Assembly: GCA_000507305.1 (NCBI GenBank)
Contig: DF240212.1
Span: 62,001-126,000, forward strand
DNA length: 64,000 nt
Source: Breviolum minutum Mf 1.05b.01
Taxonomy: Eukaryota; Sar; Dinophyceae; Suessiales; Symbiodiniaceae
Direction: 5' to 3'
Position numbers and translations under genes: made by a program. Shown here piece by piece: positions 41,691 to 50,773 of this stretch. Within the stretch, counting starts at the first letter, position 1. Each line of letters starts with the position of its first letter. Below the pieces are notes generated by a model that saw only the letters and a program-made list of their open reading frames with translations, searched no databases and was not told where the DNA came from.

Positions 41691-42171
41691 CTGGAACTAG
41701 TAAGATGGGGGCTCTCTTTCAAGAAAAAATGTTACTTAGAAAGAAAGTGGATTATCTGGAAGACTGTTTATTAAGAAGAATAAATTACAAATTGTTCTTC
41801 AATGAACGGACTACTTAGAAAAGTTCAGCTGATACATATAGGAAAAGTTTCCTTTCTTTAAAAGACCGGACTTTTTAGAAATAAAAAGTAAGTTAGGAAG
41901 AGAGAGATTTTAAAAACCCAAGGTATCACTTTTTCCTTTTACTGGTAGTGCCTAAATCGTACAAAAACACTAAAAACTGGAGGTTTTTTGTTTTTAATTT
42001 TTAAATATGTATACAAGAAAACGTGTAAAATACACTGGGTTACTGAATGTTTTTGAGTATAGTACTTTAAAATGAAAACAAAAAACAAATCATTTTTTGC
42101 TTTTGCAAAACAAGCATTTTATACTGTAAATACCATTATACAATGAGATAGGTAGATCTTGGGGGGTGACC
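41691..42171. repeat. First copy of a ~410-bp direct repeat plus array fragment
   Basis: Sequence 41759-42171 recurs at 42638-43032 with scattered substitutions and small indels; both copies run into a GGTAGATCTTGGGGGG segment followed by TA repeats. Its left side (41691-41757) belongs to the 39.1-39.8 kb repeat family. Confidence 0.85.
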
Positions 42172-42262
42172 AAATATATAAATATACATATGCATATATA
42201 ATAAGTGTACATGTATATAAGTATATATATCATACTATACGTATTTATACGTAAATAAATAT
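42172..42262. repeat. TA-rich tract
   Basis: ATATA/GTATA simple sequence directly following the first direct-repeat copy. The second copy is followed by a similar tract at about 43036-43080. Confidence 0.8.
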
Positions 42263-42448
42263 TATATGTGTTCCAAAAACAATCCCTGCACACCCAAAAA
42301 CACGACTAACATCTCCATCATCAACTCCACCCGAATTGGAACCTGTTACGGTGCTCTGATACATCCGACCATTGATGACGGCCTGGGGTGGTGACACCAC
42401 TGGCCCCGAACAAACAAAAAACAGGTCTGTTACACCCCGGAAAAATTG

Positions 42449-42530
42449 AGGGTGGTTGAACCAACCCATCTGAAAAATATGAGTCAAATGGGAATCTTCC
42501 CGAAGGTTCGGGGTGAACATTAAAAAAAAT
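42449..42530. repeat. Copy of an interspersed repeat
   Basis: It has the same GTGGTTGAACCAACCCATCT start as 27325-27400 and the same GGTTCGGGGTGAA-like end. A hydrophobic open frame over this repeat on the minus strand is not supported as a gene. Confidence 0.7.
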
Positions 42531-42636
42531 ATTGGAAACCACCACATAGTTCTTTTTTGATGGTCTCCAAAAAACTTGGTGCTCCCAATTTATGTCACCT
42601 CATTTTCTTCAACTTGCTTAAGATGCTTATAACAAG

Positions 42637-42637
42637 N
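42637..42637. other. Single N at a repeat boundary
   Basis: One N separates unique sequence from the second copy of the direct repeat that starts at 42638. It probably marks an assembly join. Confidence 0.7.
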
Positions 42638-43032
42638 GAAGACTGTTTATTAAGAAGAATAAATTACAAATTGTTCTTCAATGAACGGACTACTTAGAAA
42701 AGTTCAGCTGATACATATAGGAAAAGTTTCCTTTCTTTAAAAGACCGGACTTTTTAGAAATAAAAAGTAAGTTAGGAAGAGAGAGATTTTAAAAACCCAA
42801 GGTATCACTTTTTCCTTTTACTGGCAATGCCTAAATCGTACAAAAACGCTAAAAACTGGAGGTTTTTTAATAGTTTTTAAATATGTATACAAGAAAACAT
42901 GCAAAAAAACACTGGGTTTCTGAATGTTTTTGAGTATATTAAAACAAAAACAGAAAGAGACATCTGCAAAATCAGCATTTTATCTTGTAAATACCATTAA
43001 AAAATGAGATAGGTAGATCTTGGGGGGGTGAC
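42638..43032. repeat. Second copy of the ~410-bp direct repeat
   Basis: It matches 41759-42171 but with visible differences (for example GGCAATGCC for GGTAGTGCC). The two are diverged paralogous copies rather than one sequence placed twice. Confidence 0.85.
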
Positions 43033-43137
43033 CATGCATATATATATATATACATATATATATATATGTACGCATATGTATATGAAGTATCTAGTTTTTA
43101 TCACAAAAGAAACCCATAATTCATTTACATGACTTCC

Positions 43138-44034
43138 TCATTTTTCAGATCCATCCCACCGTTTCACTTCACTGGGTTTCACATCAACCACCAACTGAGT
43201 CATCTGACATGAAGACTCCGAACGATGGGGTAGTAACTGTTGGGTAGCATCCAAGATGCCACTGCCAACAAACCAGCCTACAGTGAAAAGAAGAAAATCT
43301 ACAGTAAAAGGAAAATTCATGTCATTCCAGAATGGGCCTAGATTGTGAAAGAGATTTTAATCACATGGAGGTTGGAATTGCTTTGAAGATTTGTAAGTTT
43401 TGCTATGATTTTGCTGCATTCCTTACATAGCTAGGAAGAGCGAAGAGGGGACAGATAAAACGCGGCTGGATCTTCACAACAAAATGAGGGAGTCATAGAT
43501 GTACTGCATTGACATGATAGGTATAGTAGTATGGTTGCAGCTCCAAACGACACGATCTTGGAATAATCTCAATGAAGAGATTGAACATCTGCAGCAAATG
43601 ATCTTGGACAAAGCAAGTAGCAAGTAAAGTGACATCATCACATCCGACACAAGCACTCACTTTCAACTGCAAAATGTTGACACCTGTTACAACCATGTTC
43701 CTCCAACGCAAAATGTCATTGGGCGCCAAGCCAATTGCAGAAATGTGAAGAGCAGGGTCCTCACCTCCTGTTGTTCCGACGTCCACATTGTCATTACTTA
43801 CATTTGGAAAAAAAATCGTCAAATACATAGAAAAGATGAAATTGTTTCAGGATGATAATCTTGTGCTTCTCAACTACCACATTGACAAGAATGTATCACG
43901 ATTTGATGCTGAGCATAGTCAACGATGAAACACTGCATGTCCGAGTCCTTCAACACAAAATGTCCTGGAAATCTTTCTTAGTCCCGGCTGAGTGGCTCAC
44001 CATGGTGTGTTCAAACATCCGGTAGACCTTCAAC
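43138..44034 (-). CDS. Putative 3' exons of an unrecognised gene
   Basis: Candidate exons: about 43999-44034 (ELKVYRMFEHTM, AG|G acceptor, GT donor), about 43880-43955 (GHFVLKDSDMQCFIVDY, AG|G acceptor), 43662-43765 (GLAPNDILRWRNMVVTG, AG|G acceptor, perfect GTGAGT donor), and a last exon from about 43282 to the TGA at 43138 (ATQQLLPHRSESSCQMTQL). The phases do not all connect, so small exons are missing. No family recognised. Confidence 0.45.
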
Positions 44035-44662
44035 TCCTGAGTTTGAAGTTGATATTTTTTTGATTTCTTCCAAATTGATCTGGGAATTCCCCAAAAAAAA
44101 AAGTTCCACAACTTCTTTTGGCACCAAAAAATGGAAAACCTGAATCTTCTTGAAAGAAAGCCACAAATTCACAATTGGTAGGACATGCCATTCCCCGCAT
44201 TACCGCACTTCAGCATCAGCAATGCATCTCAACAAGTGGAGATGAGTATGAAAGCAGCGCAGCTACCGAAAACCCACGCTGTGTATTTTGTAAATATGTA
44301 AGTATCTTTTAGGCAGCGCAGCTGTATTCCAATCAAAAATTGCCACCTTGCAAGTACACTGAAAAAATCTCGTGAACACGGGGGGAATTCCTCGCTGTTG
44401 CTGTCGTCCTGTCTTCATTTTCTTGGCTCCTTCATCATGGGCCCAACACAATACATCTGCATCAGCATCTTGGCTTTCATGGAATGCTTCGCTTTATGAA
44501 ACGCCTGGCGCGAAAAAAACTGCGTTGTTAGTCAATTGGCAAAAAAACACACACGAGTTGTTTCCCGTTTTTCTCCAATCTTTCAACAACCAAACATCGA
44601 ATATACGCAAGGTTGGGTAAACGCTTCCATCTGTTCTTGAATCAAAATATCTTGCAATATAT

Positions 44663-45707
44663 ATGTTCCGATGTTCTTGTGCTTCTGCTGCAATCTCTCG
44701 CCCCTTTTTTCTTGCAATCGGGGGCTCGAGCGATCTGTATGTGAATGCCGTTTGGCAATTCGCGTGAAATCTTGCAATGATACGGCACGAATGAAGGGCC
44801 TATTGCACGACACACGGGCTGAATCAAAACGAAACACTGTAGGTCTGCATGGTGGAGGGGAGGTGGTGGCCCACCAAAGATCTTGAGAGGCACAGCCACG
44901 GTGGAACATTCAATTTATGTTCCGATGTTCTTGTGCTTCTGCTGCAATCTCTCGCCCCTTTTTTCTTGCAATCGGGGGCTCGAGCGATCTGTATGTGAAT
45001 GCCGTTTGGCAATTCGCGTGAAATCTTGCAATGATACGGCACGAATGAAGGGCCTATTGCACGACACACGGGCTGAATCAAAACGAAACACTGTAGGTCT
45101 GCATGGTGGAGGGGAGGTGGTGGCCCACCAAAGATCTTGAGAGGCACAGCCACGGTGGAACATTCAATTTATGTTCCGATGTTCTTGTGCTTCTGCTGCA
45201 ATCTCTCGCCCCTTTTTTCTTGCAATCGGGGGCTCGAGCGATCTGTATGTGAATGCCGTTTGGCAATTCGCGTGAAATCTTGCAATGATACGGCACGAAT
45301 GAAGGGCCTATTGCACGACACACGGGCTGAATCAAAACGAAACACTGTAGGTCTGCATGGTGGAGGGGAGGTGGTGGCCCACCAAAGATCTTGAGAGGCA
45401 CAGCCACGGTGGAACATTCAATTTATGTTCCGATGTTCTTGTGCTTCTGCTGCAATCTCTCGCCCCTTTTTTCTTGCAATCGGGGGCTCGAGCGATCTGT
45501 ATGTGAATGCCGTTTGGCAATTCGCGTGAAATCTTGCAATGATACGGCACGAATGAAGGGCCTATTGCACGACACACGGGCTGAATCAAAACGAAACACT
45601 GTAGGTCTGCATGGTGGAGGGGAGGTGGTGGCCCACCAAAGATCTTGAGAGGCACAGCCACGGTGGAACATTCAATTTATGTTCCGATGTTCTTGTGCTT
45701 CTGCTGC
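44663..45707. repeat. 254-bp perfect tandem repeat array
   Basis: Four complete 254-bp units start at 44663, 44917, 45171 and 45425. A 29-bp fragment of a fifth (45679-45707) ends at the N at 45708. As far as I can read, the units are identical to each other, since all frames translate identically. The first 49 bp of the unit in minus-strand sense also occur at 50174-50222, directly upstream of the retroelement's first ORF. Open frames within the array (for example WWATTSPPPCRPT) simply repeat with the unit and are not supported as genes. Confidence 0.92.
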
Positions 45708-45708
45708 N
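45708..45708. other. Single N between tandem array and retroelement
   Basis: It interrupts the junction between the 254-bp array and the 3' end of the retroelement ORF3, so the true end of ORF3 and the physical linkage are uncertain. Confidence 0.7.
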
Positions 45709-48700
45709 TTTTTAGGCTCATTGTTTGAATCCAAAATCTTTTCATAGGCTTCACACAGTCTTAATGGGTAGTGACCTGCTAATTCACTGCGTCTTTTCCA
45801 ACCATGTTTCGTCTTGACCCCACCGACAGCGTGAACATGCTTCGTTTCACAGCAACACACACTATGCAGGCTGTCTAACCCTGGAAGATTTCCTAGCATT
45901 CGGGTAGGTTTCTTACAAGGACCTATGTTTCCCTTTTCATCTTTTAATCTCAAACCATACCTACATTGGTCAAAATACACAAACAAATGCTTTTCAGATG
46001 AAGTGAATTTTCTGATTGATGGCATGGCCCACACATAAGAAGAAGCCGGATTCTCAAGAGTCCAAAAATTTTGATTCCGTTCCAAGATTTTTATAAGGAT
46101 AATGGTCCGCCTAAGAATCTCATTTCCTATTATTTCCCGAAGTAGAGTTCCATCCCCGGCTGGCTGATATCTTCTACGGGTACCTTTGTTTGAATGCTGC
46201 AAAATCGAAAATGATCCACAAGGTAGTCCAAAATGCCACGTTTGCCCCGGTCGAGCTGCATCTTCCTTTAGCATTCTGAATGTCTTTGTGTTAAGGATAT
46301 TCTTCTCTTCAATGATCCTACCATTTTTCAAATACTCAACCGGTTCATCAACATTGATCCTACCAAATCTCTTGATAAACTGGGTGAGCATACCCTTTCC
46401 TGAAAAAATCTCACGAAACGACATCTTGGCTTGTTCACCTTTTTTCTTCGTGCAAAAGTCTGAAGGCAGGTCCGACACCGCATCACTAGCTGGTCTTACA
46501 CTCTGAGAGATTTTCTCCCCCCCGGCAACAACATTTGAGTGATTCACCAGGGTGTTTGTTTTAGACTCAAAAACGCCAGCACCAGAACGGTGTTGTTCAA
46601 ACCCGCTTTTTGTACGAGGCTGCATTTTTTCTGCATTGACGGGATGTTTAGGTGATGGGACTGGCATATCAAGAACCTTGTCAGAGTGCCCCTTATGTTC
46701 CATTACAGGGTTACTTGCTTTCTCCCTATCCTCCCGTTCCAACAGATGTTGCACGCCTGGTGTTCGGTAGACCTGCACAGCTGAAAGCTCATATTCCCGC
46801 AGCAGAGGATCTGTTCCTCCAAAAACTGGTGGTGGGATAGCCTTGTCTCTGCTAGGGTAGTCAGCGGGGTTTTTATCTGTAGGGACCCAAAGATTGGCAA
46901 CACGAATATCTCCTAAGATCAACCAAGGGATCATGCTGCGTAACTTATGGTTAAGATTCTTACTACTTGATCTACCCTTTCCAAATGCCCCCACTACTAC
47001 CCTGCTATCACACAAATTTATGATACGACAGTTTCCTCTGCCTGAATTTGCCCTATCCTTAATTTCTTGCTTCAGCATCTCCATTTCAAGAATGTTGATA
47101 TGATCTTTACGCGAAAATCTAACACTTTGTGTTGAAACCCATGAGTGCTTTTGCATGACCTCGATAAGGGCATCGGGTGGTCTCTCCATGCACGAAGGAA
47201 CCTCCAAACATTGCGTGTCCCAGTCAAGCCTAGTGTGTTCCCCCTTTGACTCAGCACACCTATATAATAGTTTTGCAAGACTTCTAGTGGTTAATGTGGA
47301 GGCACGACCTCCCATTTTCGAACTAGCGTCCGTAGCAGCAATCTGGACTGAAATTGGGGATCGCACGTTGGCTTCGGCCAAGGGCAGCATGATCATAGCT
47401 GTCACCAATTCATCGCACACATACGTTGGAAGCTTTACTACTGAACCTTCTGGTAGCTTATCTATATAAAGATATGTGTGATGAAATAATGACATGAGCT
47501 CACGACGATGCATGAAAGGGTGCACATATAGCCCCACCAATTTTTGCAAGGCTTTCTTCGACCCCTTGCCTTCTAACACTAGTGCGCTCGTGAGACCCTC
47601 TATCTGTCTCAGCTTTTCTATTGGTGTGCCAATCCTACCACAATCAGATGAGATTTGAGTTCCCCAAGCTTTGAAATCATATGACTTCTCAAAGGCTTTC
47701 TTCTCTGATCTTGGGAGGTTTAACTCACGATACTTTTCTCTTGAGGCTTCAAGAAGTGTTTCATCAGGCAAACGAACCCTATCACGATATTTGCGTTTGT
47801 CAACAATCTGAAAAAGCAAATGATCATCTATGTAAAGACCTTCCAATGTTTTAGATGCAGGAAACCGCTCACCGTACACCAACGAATGTTTCGGGTCAAG
47901 ACAACCAGATGCTCTTAATATGCTTTCATGTGTTGCTTGGGCAATGTCAACCCCATTTGTATCACCCATGCAAACAACCCTGAAGCTCGGCAAGTATCTC
48001 TTTTTGGGGTTCAGTTCTGCCCAAGGAATCTTCTCACCCAAAATTGGATCCCCAAAGCAATTCCTAGGCAACCACTCGGGCGAGTGTTTAATAAGATAGA
48101 AGTAATTTGACAAGTCATCTCCAGAACACCTAATGCTTTCATTCTTTTCAAGCACCAGCTGACACAACATGTGACCTGCAGGTAATTTACTCCAATCCAA
48201 CCTAGACTCTCTAGCATTGAGGGGCCGTCTATCGTTTATCAATCTATCTGATGTGGGTTTATGCGGCACACAGAAAAGACCACCCTTGACTAGCTTACCA
48301 TTTTCACACAGTGCATCCTCGATGGGCACGAAAGAAATCATTCTTGCATCCCAAAGTTTCTTCAAAAGAATTGGCCAATCTTGAGGTTCAACTTTATGAC
48401 ACGGTTTAGTTTCCTTACATGTTTCAAGCCCATGTGGAATGTCTTTGTGCATACGCTTAAACTGCCTAAGCTGTCTGCCAGTTAGATGTTGTCCCGGATC
48501 CAAAATGCCACCCTCTTCCGGTAAAGAGATCCGTTCGGGGTTTACGGACATTGCACTAGAAAAGGCTTCGTCAAATGTGATTTTAGGGTCATAAAAACTC
48601 AAACGAATTCTACTAATTAAATCATTCAACTTGGCAGTGCCCCTTTCCAAAGTCCCCTCAGGATGCGACACAAACCTAAGTATCTTTAGGTACATTGCTT

Positions 48701-49127
48701 TGGCATAACACTCATGTTGCTTAGTCCAAACCCCTGATGAGGCCTTCTCGACAACATTCTGAGCAGCATCGTGATTGCATGGGGATCCACACTCTAGAAA
48801 ATTACAGAGCCCCCAAATCCAATGCATTCTTACAAAAGCCTCCCGGCGTTGTTTGCTAGAATGGCCTCGTCTTCCCCGGGATCTAACAGGTGGTTTAATC
48901 CATGGGAGTTGTGACGGAAACAACGATACCTCATGCAAATCCCCATACGCTATGGGTGTACATCCCCCCGTCTCACGATGAGACCTTGCATACTGCTTGG
49001 CGAATCGAGAAAACGATCCATGGCCTTTCTTAATTAGCTTCGACACCAAACACTCTTCGGCAATTGGCGCCACAAATCCCTGAGGCAAGAAACTCACATC
49101 TCGGCAGGCGTCTCTTGCTTCTTTCCC
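45709..49127 (-). CDS. Retroelement ORF3: RT-RNase H-C5-methyltransferase-like polyprotein
   Basis: Roughly 1,140 codons if entered by -1 frameshift at 49121-49127; the frame is technically open from 49784 but overlaps ORF1/ORF2 there. RT: motif A CSGDDLSNYFYLI, motif B region GDTNGVDIAQATHE, catalytic YIDD at 47824-47835. RNase H: Asp in AATDASSK (47328-47330), Glu in HINILEMEML, Asp in NLCDSRVVVGAFGKGRSSS, Asp in TDKNPADYPSR. Methyltransferase-like: FREIFSGKGML (motif I-like), GLPCGSFS with the candidate catalytic Cys at 46218-46220 (motif IV, PC), LENPASS (motif VI-like), FDQCRYGL. The RT and RNase H active sites look intact. The C-terminus runs into the N at 45708, so the stop is not known. 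Confidence 0.85.
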
Positions 49128-49660
49128 TTTCCTCCTTTTCGATTCTTTGCAGGATCGGTATCTGGATCTTCGCCTTGTCCACCGCTTCTCTTCTCGAGAT
49201 CCTGGATGGCTTTGAGATATGTCGCGATGTCTTCTAATTGTGCAGCTTCTCCCCCGAAACGGGGTCTGTCGAGGGGATCTGCATGTTGCATCAATAATGA
49301 TGCCGCTCTCCACGATCCCCCGTCCAAGCAGCTCTGATGAATCGCCCGGAGCAATTGTACTGCTTGTAGAGCAGCCTGCTCCTGCTTTCCTTTGAGCTGA
49401 CACTGCAGAAGTTCCGACACTGCNGTTGACCTCAACTGATTTGCCTTGCCCTCTACCAGCAAAAACTTTTCTCCGCCCATTGCAAAAAATGAAATCTCTT
49501 CCGTCTTGTCCTCTATTTCTTGATCTAACATCCGTACCACCAGAATGAACTTCGCCCCTTTGCCTTCCTTCACTATGACTGCCTGCCTCCATGGCGGCTG
49601 ATATCCGTCCAGTTTCAAAAAGCAAAGGTCGCCCACTTTTCTGCGTTTTGGATTGATCAT
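49094..49660 (-). CDS. Retroelement ORF2, small protein of unknown function
   Basis: 188 codons starting at an ATG that overlaps the ORF1 stop by ATGA, an arrangement suited to termination-reinitiation. The N-terminal third (KVGDLCFLKLDGYQPPWRQA) is beta-rich in appearance; the middle is helical and Gln/Ala/Leu-rich; the C-terminus is Lys/Gly-rich and could bind nucleic acid. One N at 49424 makes a single residue undefined but does not break the frame. It may be a structural (gag-like) protein, which is inference from position. Confidence 0.7.
   Translation of the reverse strand: MINPKRRKVGDLCFLKLDGYQPPWRQAVIVKEGKGAKFILVVRMLDQEIEDKTEEISFFAMGGEKFLLVEGKANQLRSXAVSELLQCQLKGKQEQAALQAVQLLRAIHQSCLDGGSWRAASLLMQHADPLDRPRFGGEAAQLEDIATYLKAIQDLEKRSGGQGEDPDTDPAKNRKGGKGKKQETPAEM
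49121..49127 (-). other. Candidate -1 ribosomal frameshift heptamer G GGA AAG
   Basis: In the ORF2 frame the codons read AAG GGA AAG, so the heptamer GGGAAAG sits exactly in X XXY YYZ register. It is 25 nt before the ORF2 stop (49094-49096). A -1 slip leads directly into ORF3 (EARDACRDVSFLPQGF). No downstream pseudoknot was assessed. Confidence 0.5.
49424..49424. other. Single N inside ORF2
   Basis: One ambiguous base. ORF2 stays open on both sides in the same frame, so it looks like a base-level ambiguity, not a gap of unknown size. Confidence 0.6.
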
Positions 49661-50166
49661 TCCCAGAAAAACTGGTGGAAAGCCCTGTCCCGATGTACAC
49701 CGTGTCTTGCAGCTTCGTTCTGAAACTCACGCCTCGCTTGAATGATGGTATCAACTCTGCGGAAGCGAAGCCCTTGATACCCACCGTTCAATGTGAGGAG
49801 AGCTCCGTATCCCACTGTTCCAGCACTAATGTGCACACCACTCAGGTCCCAGCTTCCAGAATAACCCGGAATGCCCCACACAATGTAGATGCGGCGAGGC
49901 TCCGAGCTGACCAACATGGATCCGTTCAGCCGCCGGGTAATCACAATGTCGTTTGAATTTCGCCTTTCCACAATGACAGAAGCACTTTGAAGGGCCTCCA
50001 AGGCAGGGAAAGTATCAAGAACTGATGACCGTGGAGACTCAACCGGGACCACCGCAGAAGAAGAGGAAGCTGCTGTCAGACTGAGCCGTTCAATCTGATT
50101 CACCAATCCCTCTTCCTCTAAATCTGCAGTAGCCTCCGGTTCACTCTCCGGCTGGCGATCGCTCAT
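49657..50166 (-). CDS. Retroelement ORF1, viroplasmin-like domain
   Basis: The ATG at 50166 lies 7 nt downstream of the 49-bp repeat segment. The product is about 169 aa: an acidic N-terminal part (SDRQPESEPEATADLEEE), then a domain with IYIVWGIPGYSG, GGYQGLRFRRVDTIIQARRE. The YxVxxG...G...GFRRV...A..F pattern resembles the viroplasmin/RNase HI N-terminal nucleic-acid-binding domain found in several retroelements. The in-frame extension upstream to 50268 reads through the N and the repeat and is not favoured. It ends with TGA overlapping the ORF2 start. Confidence 0.6.
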   Translation of the reverse strand: MSDRQPESEPEATADLEEEGLVNQIERLSLTAASSSSAVVPVESPRSSVLDTFPALEALQSASVIVERRNSNDIVITRRLNGSMLVSSEPRRIYIVWGIPGYSGSWDLSGVHISAGTVGYGALLTLNGGYQGLRFRRVDTIIQARREFQNEAARHGVHRDRAFHQFFWE

Positions 50167-50173
50167 GAATTCA

Positions 50174-50222
50174 CCCACCAAAGATCTTGAGAGGCACAGC
50201 CACGGTGGAACATTCAATTTAT
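50174..50222 (-). repeat. 49-bp segment shared with the 254-bp tandem array
   Basis: Identical to the start of the array unit in minus-strand sense. It forms the leader just upstream of ORF1, contains CCGTGGCTGTGCCTCTCAAG, and is flanked by CCACC/GGTGG. It could be a terminal repeat remnant or a shared promoter/leader. Confidence 0.8.
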
Positions 50223-50227
50223 AATGA

Positions 50228-50228
50228 N
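50228..50228. other. Single N at the 5' edge of the retroelement
   Basis: It separates the retroelement leader from host sequence, so the true 5' boundary and any target-site duplication cannot be read. Confidence 0.7.
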
Positions 50229-50773
50229 TTGAAATTGTTTGGCCCTCCGTCTTGCAGAGTTTCGTCAAACTAAAGCTATACGACTCAAAGCAAACATGTC
50301 CAATATGTATACATATTAATATACATAATTCAATACATATCCTTAGAGTCTATAACAACTGCATATATATTGGCTGAACTGCAATATTGAACCAACCTTC
50401 ACATGAGGCAATTTGGGATGGTTACCGTATATGCGTTATCTTTTGAAGTGAGGTCACTTTCCCCACCATGAAACCCAGAACCTTCGAGGCATCTTTCCCA
50501 ACAAACTTGCGCAAGATTGCATCACCACCAGGATGTTTACCTGGGGGAAACAAAAATGGGACCCCAACATTGTGCTTGGGGATTTGGGGATTGGAGCATT
50601 GAGGGTACTGCGTCCCCCAAAAAACACTTCAGATCAGCCTGTGCAACGATTGAAACATAAGCTTATGAGATTGAGAAGATTGAAAGATTCAGGTGTCATG
50701 ATATGTCGATCATTCTGAATCATTCTCAATCCATGTCCAAGTGAAACCTTCCTTGACACCCCAGGCCCCGGGC

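Larger units (their letters stand above)
45709..50227 (-). mobile_element. Retroelement with RT, RNase H and C5-methyltransferase-like domain
   Basis: About 4.5 kb, transcribed on the minus strand, bounded in the sequence by N bases at 45708 and 50228. ORF1 (50166-49657), ORF2 (49660-49094) and ORF3 (frame open to 45709) overlap successively. ORF3 carries reverse transcriptase, an RNase H with all four acidic positions apparent, and a C-terminal domain with C5 cytosine methyltransferase-like motifs. I see no integrase, tyrosine recombinase or protease. No classical LTR pair is visible. A 49-bp segment just upstream of ORF1 is shared with the 254-bp array beyond the other end. Retrotransposons carrying DNA methyltransferases are a published feature of Symbiodinium, so the class is known; this family was not identified. 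Confidence 0.85.

Noticed and set aside
42245-42547. 100-codon hydrophobic frame on the minus strand
   Set aside because: It overlaps the interspersed repeat shared with 27.3 kb and the window start, and shows no gene-like features.
44583-45671. Repeated 82-109 codon frames on both strands
   Set aside because: They recur exactly with the 254-bp unit and have no start context, splice borders or protein similarity.
49081-49096. GTGAGT...CAG within the ORF2/ORF3 overlap as an 18-nt intron
   Set aside because: Far shorter than any intron seen here, and its removal would not change the frame.
49130-49784. Upstream part of the 1370-codon frame (from 49784)
   Set aside because: It lies in an alternative frame over ORF1 and ORF2, begins at a non-ATG codon and has biased, non-protein-like composition. 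Entry by frameshift at 49121-49127 is more plausible.
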